Below, piece by piece: positions 21,556 to 31,708 of a stretch of 64,000 bases of DNA (position 1 is its first letter; every line of letters begins with the position of its first letter). The position numbers were made by a program, and so were the translations under genes. The notes under the pieces were generated by a model, which worked only from the letters and a program-made list of their open reading frames with translations, did not search any database and had not been told where the DNA came from. Origin of the DNA: Hygrophila difformis (lineage: Eukaryota > Streptophyta > Magnoliopsida > Lamiales > Acanthaceae); assembly GCA_030278955.1 (NCBI GenBank), contig JAOANR010000003.1, positions 31,821,227-31,885,226 of the forward strand, given 5' to 3'.

Positions 21556-21705
21556 TTCCTACATGAGTATATAAAAACGTGACAACCTATAAACATATCC
21601 CTAATCCCAACTCCATCTTCATAATTGGTTTCTTTGAATAAAATTAAACCAGGATTATATTCTTTCAGAAAATACTCATATAGTGGGAAATTGTCAAAAG
21701 TTTCA

Positions 21706-21710
21706 TGCTT
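21706..21710 (+). repeat. Target site duplication TGCTT, right copy
   Basis: Perfect copy of 16978-16982 directly after the solo LTR end TTTCA. Confidence 0.9.
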
Positions 21711-22218
21711 TTCCGCTGCAAGTTAAATTATGAATTTTAAATATTTTCATTGAAGCATGAAATATCTATTCTTTTTAATTAAACACATGTAACCCCTTAA
21801 TTGTTTTGTTAGGAATTGACTTACTCGGTATATTTTTATACTGATAATCCCGTTGTTATTTTTCTTCTACAGAGTATGTCGAGTGATGCATGCCCATGCA
21901 TTTGGGGGGACTATTTCATGAACACTTTCATTTCCTGCATTTTTAATACTATCTGATCGGGCCTGTAAAACCCGAGTTTTGACCATATTGGTCGCGATTA
22001 CTTTCCGCTGCATTACTTAATCTATTGTGTGCATGAATGATTGCTATCTCGTATTTTAAATTTAAGTATTATTATTCCGGAATCATTCTTTAAAATGTTT
22101 TAAATTCTTTCGAATACCCATAGCCTTGCATCTCTTTAGCAAGCTCGAATTGACGTGACTTGCTAGGGAGATGTGGCGGTGGCATCCCGGCCTGGGTTAC
22201 CAATTCCGGGGTGTTACA

Positions 22219-22676
22219 TCCCCAATACATCGTGTAACCTTCTTGCCAACACTTTAGTGATCATTTTGTACACACTTCCCACCAATGATATCTGCCTAAA
22301 TTCACCAAATCCCTTTGGATTTTCCACCTTCGGGATTAAAGTTATGAAAGATCCCCCGGCCTCCCTAGGTAAATCCCCTTTCATCTCCAAATTTTTGAAG
22401 ACCTCCATAACCTCTCCCTTCCTCAACTCCCAATATCTTTTGAAAACCCCACATTGTACCCATCGGGCCCGGGTGCCTTATTTCCATCGCAACTCAAAAC
22501 TACCGACCGCACTTCTTTTTCTGAAAATCCTCGAGTCAGCCAGCTTCTTTCATTATCTCCAATCTGAGACAATCCTACATTATCAATCTGGAATAAAATA
22601 TCTTTCTTCTTTGTAAACACTTCCTGGAAATAAGACAGGGCCTTCTGCTTAATGGGATCCGTTAGGGTGCCGCGAC
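22219..22676 (-). pseudogene. LINE (non-LTR retrotransposon) reverse transcriptase fragment
   Basis: Read on the minus strand, two frames carry one similarity. 22676-22423 gives TDPIKQKALSYFQEVF and, further on, VVLSCDGNKAPGPDGYN; after a frame change near 22425 it continues as FITLIPKVENPKGFGEFRQISLVGSVYKMITKVLA in 22424-22219. The DGNKAPGPDG and FITLIPK...RPISLV-type blocks are hallmarks of the N-terminal fingers of plant L1-type RT. The fragment stops abruptly at the Tekay A LTR end and has no catalytic YxDD block, endonuclease or tail. Dead and older than Tekay A. Confidence 0.8.
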
Positions 22677-22677
22677 A

Positions 22678-23860
22678 TGATGTGCTGCGGATGCTTCTAG
22701 ACCGTTGATGTATTTTGTAAATTGATGGTTGAGATTAATTTAAGGTTAAAATAGTAATTTTGCATAAAAGTAAATGTAACGGAAATTAGCGTCGCTGAAA
22801 TGTTCTTGATAGCATCCCTTCATTATTTTTGGTAGCATCCCAGAATTGTTTTTGGTAGCATCGCTGAATCATTCTTGGTTGTATCGCTGAATTCTGCTTG
22901 GTACCATCGCTGAATTATGCTTGGTACCATCGCTGAATTCCTCTACTTGAGGTCGCTGAAATATATTTGATAGCATCCCTTCATTACATTTGGTAGCATC
23001 CCAGAATTGTTTTTGGTAGCATCGTTGAATCATTCTTGGTTGCATCGCTGAATTCTGCTTGGTACCATCGCTGAATTCCTCTACTTGAGTATTTGATAGC
23101 ATCCCTTCATTATTTTTGGTAGCATCCCAGAATTGTTTTTGGTAGCATCGCTGAATCATTCTTGGTTGCATCGCTGAATTCTGCTTGGTACCATCGCTGA
23201 ATTCCTCTACTTGAGGTCGCTGAAATATATTTGATAGCATCCCTTCATTATTTTTGGTAGCATCCCAGAATTGTTTTTGGTAGCATCGCTGAATCATTCT
23301 TGGTTGCATCGCTGAATTCTGCTTGCTACCATCGCTGAATTCCTCTACCTGAGGTCGCTGAAATATATGTGATAGCATCCCTTCATTATTTTTGGTAGCA
23401 TCCCAGAATTGTTTTTGGTAGCATCGCTGAATCATTCTTGGTTGCATCGCTGAATTATTCTTTGTAGTATCGCTGAATTATGCTAGATACCATCGCTGAA
23501 TTCCTCTACTTGTGGTCCCTCAAATATATTTTATAGCATCACTTAATTATTTTTGGTAAGATCGCTGAAATGATCTATTAATAAATTTGATGCTTTGATC
23601 ATAAAAAGATATTATTTAAAATATTAGATATGGATTACCAAATATTTGATATGATTTACCAAATATTAATATGATAACATACTAAATATAGAGTTACCAA
23701 ATATTAGATATGATAACATGGCTAAAATACTTGCTTTGTCGCTGAAATGGTTTGTTATTAAAATGGACTATTATTGTGTTATTACATTTATACCCTTATT
23801 AACCTACAACCGTTGGATGCTTTTGAATGGCTATGATTGATGCCTTGATGTGCTGCGGAT
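22678..23860. repeat. 1.2 kb segment bounded by 15 bp direct repeats
   Basis: TGATGTGCTGCGGAT occurs at 22678-22692 and 23846-23860. Next to each copy lie similar words (accgttgatg and accgttggatg). The minisatellite fills the centre. The boundaries could be a target duplication or short direct terminal repeats; no transposase or other coding sequence is present. Confidence 0.4.
22788..23575. repeat. Minisatellite: 23 bp monomers in a 138 bp higher-order unit
   Basis: Six diverged 23 bp monomers (type ggtagcatcgctgaatcattctt) form a 138 bp unit that is repeated about five times, with ragged single monomers at both ends. One unit lacks 15 bp near 23090. Since 138 is a multiple of three, one minus-strand frame (22869-23447) stays open as a repetitive 46-residue peptide; I regard that as a by-product. 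Confidence 0.85.
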
Positions 23861-24612
23861 TCCATGATTGCACCATAACCGAACCCCTGCTTAATTTCCC
23901 TCGGATGATTACGTAGGAAATTTTTATATTGTTACATTGACATCCAATAATAATAACATGCTATGATTTTCAATTCTTTTTTTCATAATATATTATAAAT
24001 GTCTCATAAATGAATCACTCTTACAATGATTCTCCAATGATAATTGTTTTATTGAGTGAATCCAAACTATCATACTTCATTACATTCGTCATTTCTCTTA
24101 AATTTGAATAATAATTTAATATTGGAGAGTGAATCTAAAAATGAGTTATTAATCATTAAATATAGAATTATTGGAGAATAATTTTATTGATCATTGCCAT
24201 AATTATTATAATAGTTACTTCGGTAAAGCAGTAACCACTTTTTTATGCTTATATTTTAAATCACATTAGCAATCTGTTCAACTATCATAGAATGATCATT
24301 CATCGGACATCCTCTTTTTTTTATAATATATCGTCCAATACATTTTTTGCACATCATTATAAGTATAATACATATTTTTAATGCTATGCATGCTTCAATG
24401 CAAAGAAAAACTCTATTGGACAATTATATAATTAACCTTTTGGGTCTTCACATTTTTCTTGGCAATAGATCAACATATGACACGTAAAATCGACTAATAC
24501 ATTTGCTGAACTTTTTTTAAACTTAAAAATATAAAACTTAAAATTATGTTCATAAGTATTTATTTTCAAAGCATCAAAAGAAATAATGGCAACATAAATT
24601 CAATGCACGTTT
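23861..24612. other. AT-rich intergenic stretch
   Basis: Nothing recognised: no ORF of note, no clear terminal repeats, several A/T runs. It ends at the left LTR of element B. Confidence 0.5.
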
Positions 24613-26566
24613 TGTAACGCCCCGAAAATTCAAACCTGATTTTTTGCTAGCATTACCACCGTACTAACTATCCTAAACTAGTGGCCAGCTAATTTAAAAC
24701 AACTAGTACAAGGCTGAGTACCTAAAGTGATCATCTGATTAACCCAGTTTCATGCGGAATCTAAAATAAAATAAAACACATAGGCATATAGATAATTCTC
24801 AATAGAATAATTGAATAAAACAATCCCTGACTGAGTATCAGGCTACAAGCCTCTCAAAACATAACCTGGCATCCTGCCATTACATTAGAAACAGGCTACC
24901 AGCCCTAAAACAGTAAACACATAGGCCACAGGCCGACATAAAGTAAATCCTAGGCACACAGGCCTCAACTACTCAAAAAAAAAGTATCAAGTAATAATAG
25001 CAATACCAACGGAATACCACATAAACACATATAATAAGATAAACAGACAAATCCTATCTATGTGATCTCTCATCCCCATACCCAACCAGCGCCTCCAACA
25101 GGATCTATAAAACTGACAAAAGCAAAGGGAGTCGGTACAACGTACTGAGCAAGGCTACGTGCTGGGGAGTAAGGGAAACAGCACCATAAGTCATAACAAT
25201 AAATAATAAGAAAATGAATAATAGAGCAGAATATAAATAAAACAAATAAACATCACACCATCCCATACCGGTGCTTCAACCACAATCATACAATTTATGC
25301 GAGTGATGCATGGTCTAACATACACCTATCTACCCTATATGCAAATGCAATGAACATGCCGAGCCGGCACCTAAAAACTCGGGCGGTATGAACCACGGGT
25401 GAGGATATCATCAACTTCAACCCGTTACAGGGTAACATACACCATCCTCGCAGGGACCACAAGCATCACAGCCCAAATCACAGGCATAACAACCAATCAC
25501 AGGCATCACAGCCAAATAACCACCCCGCAGGGCCATCAGGACTCAACAACACCGGTGAAGGCTGCTCGATCAATCACATCATCACAACCCCCCATCGGGT
25601 CCAAAATCACCAATACCAATGCAATGCCATGCATATACAATTATCATAGAAGTGATCCAACACCTAACACTAGGTTCGCATGCTTCTCAACGCAATAATT
25701 AAGATGATCCAATAATTTAAGCAGTCCAATACAACATCTAAGCGAAGGCATAATCGCATGGTTCATTCAACAAGGAATAACCAACGTATGATGATTCAAC
25801 AATTCCTTCGGGGTATTCAACAACTTTCACGAGCTAACAATTACCGCAAAATCAATAATTAAAGTAGGGGAAAAATCCAAAACAACTAAGAGCACGATAC
25901 TAGGCACTTAAACATCAAGAACGGACAAAACGATGCAAAAAGCGCCGTCCTGTCCTGTCCAGCGCGCCCGTGGTGCGCCATCTCCCTAGACCGTGCCATG
26001 AGCGGACGGTCTGCGTCTAGACTGCGGTGCAGTCCGCTGTCCGTCGATTTTGCCGGAGAAACACCCCCCGATACCCCCCCCCCCCCAAACACGTATTTAA
26101 GCCAAAGACCCTTGCCTCGGTGTTTTGGGCGATCAAAAACACTTCTGGGATGTCAGATTCGAACTCCGACCGATCAAACAAAACCCCAAATCCTAACATT
26201 TCAAAACATCTCCAAATCACCACCAAAACGAATGAAATAAAAAATCATAACGAAGAAGAAGGTTAGGGGAAACGCTTACTAGCAACGGATTAAACGATTG
26301 GCCAAGAAATCTGATAGTTTGATCAGAATGAAATCCTCCCCAAACCCCTTCTCCTCTCGGTCGACTTCCCCCCTTTCTTTCAACCGTTTCATTCCAACTT
26401 TCCACAAACTACAAATGACCCCTCTTAACTCAAATAATTGGATATTAACAAAAAGGCTCTTCTACTCTCACTTAACATAATTGGAACCCTATCCGGACTT
26501 GAGTGCAATAAAATCCATCACCAAATAATTTAAACAGTCCAACTTAAAATTAATAGGGTCATTACA
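24613..26566 (-). repeat. 3' LTR of element B (1954 bp)
   Basis: On the + strand it runs TGTAACGCCCCG to GGGTCATTACA. Its first 300 bp are repeated at 39593-39900. A C-run (26077-26090) and a Gly/Pro-coding-looking stretch are not genes. Confidence 0.8.
24848..24980 (-). repeat. Short hairpin cluster in the element B LTR
   Basis: Five small inverted pairs in about 130 bp: AGGC-tacaa-GCCT, TGGCA-tcc-TGCCA, GGCT-acc-AGCC, GGCC-aca-GGCC and AGGC-acaca-GGCCT. The first three are preserved in the other LTR copy at about 39815-39885. Confidence 0.6.
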
Positions 26567-26581
26567 TTCCTCCCCCTTACG
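26567..26581 (-). promoter_or_regulatory. Polypurine tract of element B
   Basis: The minus strand reads GTAAGGGGGAGGAA directly before the LTR start TGTAATGACC. Position and composition are those of a plus-strand primer. Confidence 0.8.
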
Positions 26582-26645
26582 ATCATTGTGTCCCCGAAAT
26601 GTTCATTCAAGAACATGATCAAAATCAAAAAGCAAGGGAACAATG

Positions 26646-27486
26646 TTACCTCAAAGCGACGGAGTCAAGTCCAAGTCTGGGTACTTCAGCTTCATATGCT
26701 CCTCGGTTTCCCAAGTAGCATCTTCAGCCCCATGCCTAGACCACAACACCTTAACCATCGGAATGGTTTTGTGCCTCAGAATCCTCTCCTTGCATCAATC
26801 ACCCGAACTGGATACCCCTCATACTCAAGAATTACATCCAACTCAATCTCATCAGGCTGGATAATCTTAGATGGGTCAGATACGAACTTCCGGAGTTGAG
26901 AAACATGAAAAACATCATGAGCTCGACCCACTTCAGCTGGCAAAGCCAACCTATAAGCCACTTTACCAACTCTCTCCACAATCTCATAGGGTCCAATGTA
27001 TCTCGGGCTCAGCTTGCTTTTCTTACCGAACCGGCGTACCCCTTTCATAGGCGATACCCGCAGTAATACCCTATCACCAACCTCAAACTCCACATCCCGA
27101 CGAGCTAAATCAACATAGCTCTTCTGTCTGTCCCGAGCCTCTTTCATTTGATCCCTGATGATTCTCACTAGCTCAACAGTCTGTTCAATCATTTCAGGAC
27201 CCACATTCACCTTATCTATTGGATCATTCCAACATAAGGGACTCCTGCACCTCCTCCCATACGCCACCTCGAAGGGAGCCATACCAATACTCGCATGATA
27301 ACTGTAGTTGTAACTGAACTCCACCAAACTGAGATGATTCTCCCAACTACCCTCGAAGTCCAGTGCACAAGCTCGCAACATATCCTCTAATGTCCCAATG
27401 GTCCTCTCTATCTGACCATCTGATGGAGGATGCCATGCAGTGCTCATGCTAATCTGCATGCCAAACACTGCTGCACATCCTTCCAA
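26646..27486 (-). pseudogene. pol: Element B integrase C-terminal part and chromodomain
   Basis: 27486-26776 is one open frame: STAWHPPSDGQIERTIGTLED (integrase catalytic Glu region), [19 protein letters not shown], a GPY/F block ([13 protein letters not shown]) and HVSQLRKFV. At about 26795 a one-base loss ends that frame. The similarity continues in another frame as a chromodomain (MVKVLWSRHG, DATWETEE) to a stop at 26646-26648, 65 bp before the polypurine tract. The domain order is that of Tekay chromoviruses. The upstream edge at 27486 is another frame break in the integrase core (the DRDS region lies just beyond). Confidence 0.8.
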
Positions 27487-27590
27487 AACTTGGACAGGAA
27501 TCTGGAATCCCGATCAGACACAATCTCCTTGGGGATCCCAAATCTCTTAACAACACGCTGAATATAAGCCTGGGCAAGCTGGCTCATACT

Positions 27591-27917
27591 TCATGTCAGT
27601 CTCATAGGTATGAACACTGCACTCTTTGTATAGCGATCCACCACCAGCCAGATAGTGTCCATCTTCCTCACAGTCTGTGGCAATCCGGTCAAAAAATCCA
27701 TGGAAATGGATTCCCACTTCCATTCAGGTACTGCTAAAGGCTGTAGCAAACCTATCAGCCTCATGTGCTCAACATTCACTCGCTGACATGTAGCACACTT
27801 AGCCACAAAATCAACTATCTCCATTTTCATGTTGTTCCACCAATAAGTCTGTCGAATGTCTTTATACATCTTTATGACCCATGGGTGAACAGAATATGGA
27901 GTCGTGGTGAGGCTCAT
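27591..27917 (-). pseudogene. pol: Element B integrase zinc domain and core start
   Basis: Reads TPYSVHPW ... YWWNNMKMEIVDFVAKCATCQRV (the H and CxxC of the HHCC zinc finger), then ISMDFLTGLPQ with the first catalytic Asp and IWLVVDRYTKSAVFIP. It ends in a frame break before the second catalytic Asp. It partly overlaps the next fragment, which is in a different frame. Confidence 0.8.
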
Positions 27918-28230
27918 CCATGACCTTTCTCTTCAGGTCATCACAACACTCCGGAATGCACCATCTATCACCATATCTCACTATGCCCTTATTATCAATT
28001 CTGAACCCTGGAGCCTTACCATCCTGAATCTTCTGTCTCAATACTGCCATCTCCCCGCTATCATGCTGACTAGCGAATATCTCATGAATCAAAGATAATG
28101 TAGTAACTAGCATGTTTAAAGTGTGCTGAACATAGCCAACAGAAACTACCTGAACCTCAAGTGTGAGTAGTTCCCTGCGCGATTCAGGCATCAACCTAAA
28201 CATGCCACTGAATGATGCTCCTTCCTGCAC
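27862..28230 (-). pseudogene. pol: Element B RNase H-integrase linker
   Basis: A poorly conserved linker ending in VRYGDRWCIPECCDDLKRKVMDE, the standard lead-in to the integrase zinc finger. Its upstream end is interrupted by the non-autonomous element. The reading continues on the far side at 34190, where the RNase H end (GKANRVADA) abuts the target duplication. Confidence 0.75.
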
Positions 28231-28233
28231 AAA

Positions 28234-28238
28234 GCATC
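28234..28238 (+). repeat. Target site duplication GCATC, left copy
   Basis: GCATC directly before TGTAACACCCCGG. The second copy is at 34190-34194, directly after the right LTR end TTTTACA. Confidence 0.9.
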
Positions 28239-28882
28239 TGTAACACCCCGGTTTTTGGTCACCCAGGTCGGGGTGTCACCGCCACACCTCCCTAGCAAGA
28301 CGCGGTTTCTCCGAGCTCACTAAAAAGATGCAAGGCTATGGTTTTTCAGAATTTAAAATATTCAAACAACCCATTCATATATAGTTTAAAAATAATACAT
28401 CGAAGTTGCAGCGGAAAATAATAATTACATATGTATAATGCAGCGGCATTTAAATATAACCAACACAGCCAGAATACGGGTTAAACAGGCCCGTTCATGC
28501 AAGATCTAGTCTAATACAATAATTCAAAATAATATATTTTCCCAAAATTCTCATGTATGCATATGACGATGCAAAATTCTCAACTCTGAAAGAAAAAGGA
28601 AAAATATGGTTTGGTCAGCAAAAACTTGCTGAGTAAGTTAACACGTACATGTTTATGAGGTTTCAAAGCCTTTAATTAAATTTAAAGGAAACATGTGCAT
28701 AATGTGATCTATTCATTTAATAATAATTTAATCGCATAATTTAAAAGTCATGGATTCCATACGATCTTAAATATAGCTTGCAAAGTAATTAAATAAATTG
28801 CCATAAATATAAAAGCACAATTTAATACAGATTTAATTTGGAATTCTCGCAAACTTCTCGTTTCATATCTTTTAGAGACCAC

Positions 28883-29052
28883 CATCGCTAGGGCTCTTAT
28901 GTCCGCCGGCCTTACGCCTGGGCTCTTATGTCCACAAGTATCATGGTCGATCTTTTAATTAGAGTTAATCCGTCCGCCAGCCATACGATCAGTGTTTCGC
29001 TAGGGCTCTTACGTCAACCTAGACATACACTTGGGCTCTTATGTCCCAAGCC
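28883..29052 (-). repeat. GGGCTCTTATGTCC hairpin array in the LTR
   Basis: Four copies of the loop word ctctta(t/c)gt between short arms. The clearest are CTAGG/CCTAG (28999-29022 region) and CTTGGG/CCCAAG (29030-29051 region). The same array is at about 32353-32521 in the right LTR. Confidence 0.6.
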
Positions 29053-30158
29053 GCAGAGAACATTGACAGTATCTAGCTTAGTCATAACCCGCAATATTTT
29101 AACCTTCTCGTTTCGTGTATCTTACTTCAAAGAATTTCTACTCGTTTCAACCTTAAAGGCTAATTTCACCGTTTCAACCAGATTTCAAGATTTGACTCGG
29201 TCAACCACAGTTTACTCTAAAACTCATTAAAAATCGAGTTTAATTCCAAAAATTCTGAAATTTTACCACTGATTCCGAAACAGTGAGATGAACAGATTTT
29301 GTGTTTTAACTTTTTCAATCCGAGATACTAAAACAGGTCAAATACATCAATTTTCGTCATAACATTAATCTGTCCGAATTTCGTGTACAGCAGATCAAGA
29401 TTATCAAGATCTACCATAGAAACTCAACTCCAAACTTAATGAAATTTGACAGAGACCTTCTTTAAGACATTTATCTACAACTTTCATGTTCGGCCAAAGA
29501 TCTAAATCGGTCTAAAACTAATGTCAAAAACGTGATCAAGATCGGAACTAAGTTCTGTCAAGAATTTCAAGATCCAAGTTTCAGCAGTTCGGTTTCGGGT
29601 GGGTTTCAAATATCAAAACGTCTCTAAAAATTCTGAAAATTTTACAGTAGATAGATCTAAACCTTAGGAACGTTTTTCATGTTTTACGTTTTACCGTTTG
29701 AAGTTGTTTTAAGGTTCGGAAAAATTCGACAAAATTGTTGCGCCGTTAAAAATCATACGTTGACATATTTTTGAAAGATTCAGTTAAGCTTTTAGTTTTC
29801 GTGTTTTAATTTCTCCCAAAACCATGTAAGTGTTAACTTACAGATTCGTAGATGTCCGGGATTGTCTATTTCGAAGGCGTGGTTTCCAGTCCACCGTTTA
29901 TCCTCTCCGTTCGTCGGGTTCTACGTTCTAAATCCGATTCGGGGTGTAAAGAAGAAAAGAAGAGAGTTAAGGTTTCGTTTTTGAATTAAAAACAAGATGG
30001 ATGAACGGATCTACTTACCACAGCGTTAGAAGAGATCCGAATTCGTCCACGACAGTCCCCGCTCGGCTTTGGTGCCTCCGATGACTTTCGGATCTAGGGT
30101 TTTGTGTATAGAGAGTATCGTAGGGTTTTGAAAAGTGTTCGGAGCTTTTCGAAAGTGT

Positions 30159-30166
30159 TATTTATA
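30159..30166 (-). promoter_or_regulatory. TATA box in left LTR of the non-autonomous element
   Basis: The minus strand reads TATAAATA. Equivalent sites are at 33625-33632, 55072-55079 and 63566-63573 in related LTRs, so it is a conserved core promoter. Confidence 0.6.
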
Positions 30167-30724
30167 GGCAAACATGACCTTGGAACGTCCAAGGTCTACC
30201 CCTAAGAGTCTTGAACCGAAAGGTGTTCAACCGAAGTCAGAAAATCCGGATTCGGGCGAGTAAATCTCGCACGGGTCGTTTCTGCCATATGGCGCGGCCA
30301 TGGCGCGCTCCCAAGCCGACCACCGTGCGGCCAGCGCGCCACTCACGCCTGGACTCCGGTCCGGGCGGGTCGTGCGATCCGTCGCGCTTTTCCTCCTCTC
30401 TTTCGGACTTCTATCCCTCTGTGTTCTCGGATTCGGATTTCCGGGATATCTTCGGGCTCCTATTTCCTATCGTCATTTTATTCGGGTCAAAATTTACATG
30501 TGGACTCGAGTTATTGAGTCCATCGATGTCGGGTTCACGTGTGACCATTTATTTGACTAAATTGATTTCGGCTTCGCGGGTTCTCGAAATTTTGATTCCT
30601 TTTTAATTTAAATTCCATTTCTCATTCGATTAAATTTATTTATTGATTTGCTGAATTTATTTATTTATTATATTTATTTTATTTATGGTATTTATTTTAT
30701 GTTGGAAAATTCTCGGGTTTTACA

Positions 30725-31708
30725 GTCTACCCTCCTTAAGAATCAACTTCGTCCTCGAAGTTGTGTTTCGGCTTTTCTCGTGCTGAGGTCTTTTGTTTGT
30801 TTTATTATTTTGTGACTGAACTTAGAATTAAAACTTCTAAGCTGCCTACGAATCCTGTGAAGGGATCAAGCAATAACGTAGTTCAACACAATTTGAATTT
30901 GTTTATTTATGATTTAGGATACATCTTATCGAGTCGAAATCCAAAGAGAAATTATTATGGGTATCACATCCTCTCCCCCTTAGGGCTTCAGTTATGTCCC
31001 CATAACTGCCTACACATTATTTTCAAGAAGGTTCGGGTCAAGTTTTAAATGAGCCGTGCGTTTGAAATGGATTTGTTGTTTGGGAATCCAACAAAATTTT
31101 TGGAATAGAGAGTGTTTTAATAAAGACTTGATTTTTATTATTTCAAATAAGAAAATTTTCTAATTCGTACAAGGATAGGAATGGCTAAGGTCGAGATTTG
31201 TTATGCTTAGGCGTGCGCTTAGATGAACGCGATCTAGAACTAAGGCAAGCTAAGTCTCTAGTTAGCGTTCCTAATTCGATGTCAAGCCTCTAAGTTATCT
31301 AGGTGTAGCAAGCGATCTAAGTTAGAATATATCGCTTCTAAGTTCTCTAAGTTTAGGTAATGCAGTATGCACATGCAATGATGATTTCCCCCCAAAAATA
31401 ATTTATGCACTATATATATATATATTTTTTCCATGGGTTTTAAAACAAAAATTTATTCCATGGAACTTTAAAAGTATGAGTAAAAATTTTTGGACCTCTA
31501 TATTGGGTCAAAATAATTATCATTTGGGCTCAAAAATAATTTGGGCTAGGAAATTTTAAAAATAATAATTTGGGCTTCTATAATTATAACAATAATAATT
31601 TAAAATAATAATGGTTTAAATATAAATACTAATGGTTTAAAAATAATAGTAGTTTAAAAATAATAATAATCTAATAGTTTAAAAATATTCCGGGCTCTGA
31701 TACCAACT
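30725..31708 (-). other. Interior of the non-autonomous element
   Basis: Left edge (+ strand gtctaccctccttaag, 30725-30740) is the reverse of the polypurine tract; a second tract lies at 30967-30983. The middle shows no frame. The right 300 bp (31380-31690) resembles the leader of Tekay C (same TA run and ccatgg words). It ends at the primer site. All coding sequence is absent. Confidence 0.8.
31691..31705 (-). promoter_or_regulatory. Primer binding site of the non-autonomous element
   Basis: The minus strand reads TGGTATCAGAGCCCG, complementary to initiator tRNA-Met, 3 nt from the LTR. The primer machinery of an active relative could be used. Confidence 0.85.

Larger units (their letters stand above)
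16983..21705 (+). mobile_element. Solo LTR of the Tat-type family (4723 bp)
   Basis: Begins TGATAATGGCC and ends GTCAAAAGTTTCA, like 3476-7966, and is flanked by perfect 5 bp repeats. No internal region is present, so it arose by recombination between the two LTRs of a full element. It carries its own promoter and two hairpin arrays. Confidence 0.88.
7967..22218 (+). mobile_element. Tekay-type chromovirus A (Ty3/gypsy), nested host element
   Basis: Order on + strand: 5' LTR remnant, iMet primer site, small leader ORF, gag, protease, RT, RNase H, integrase, chromodomain, polypurine tract, 3' LTR. A C-terminal chromodomain together with the GRHGVPHD and [15 protein letters not shown] integrase blocks places it in the Tekay/Del group. 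The 5' LTR is cut by the Tat element and the 3' LTR is split by a solo Tat LTR. It is inserted in a LINE fragment; the 3' target copy would be TCCCC at 22219-22223, with its partner outside the window. Many stops and frameshifts make it dead. Confidence 0.88.
14878..22218 (+). repeat. 3' LTR of Tekay A, split by a solo Tat LTR
   Basis: Starts TGTAATACCCCG and ends GGGGTGTTACA. Without the 4.72 kb insert and one target copy it is about 2.6 kb. Parts right of 16857 match the 5' LTR remnant 7967-8600. It contains a GC-rich patch at 15040-15250 and a hairpin array at 16641-16829. Short ORFs within it are not supported. Confidence 0.85.
28239..30724 (-). repeat. Left (3') LTR of the non-autonomous element
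   Basis: On the + strand TGTAACACCCCGG to CTCGGGTTTTACA, 2486 bp, closely matching 31709-34189 with scattered substitutions. Small ORFs inside (e.g. around 28928, 30211) occur in both LTR copies and are not supported as genes. Confidence 0.88.

Noticed and set aside
22869..23447. 192-codon minus-strand repetitive protein frame
   Set aside because: It is the translation of a 138 bp tandem repeat; open because the unit is a multiple of three. No start context, partner or similarity.
28928..29230. 100-codon plus-strand frame repeated at 32398
   Set aside because: It lies in both LTR copies of one element, antisense to its transcription, and is disrupted by small differences; no domain.
31408..31432. 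TA-run as a promoter TATA box
   Set aside because: Simple (TA)n run in the leader beside the primer site, shared with 61404; the core promoter fits the LTR TATAAATA better.
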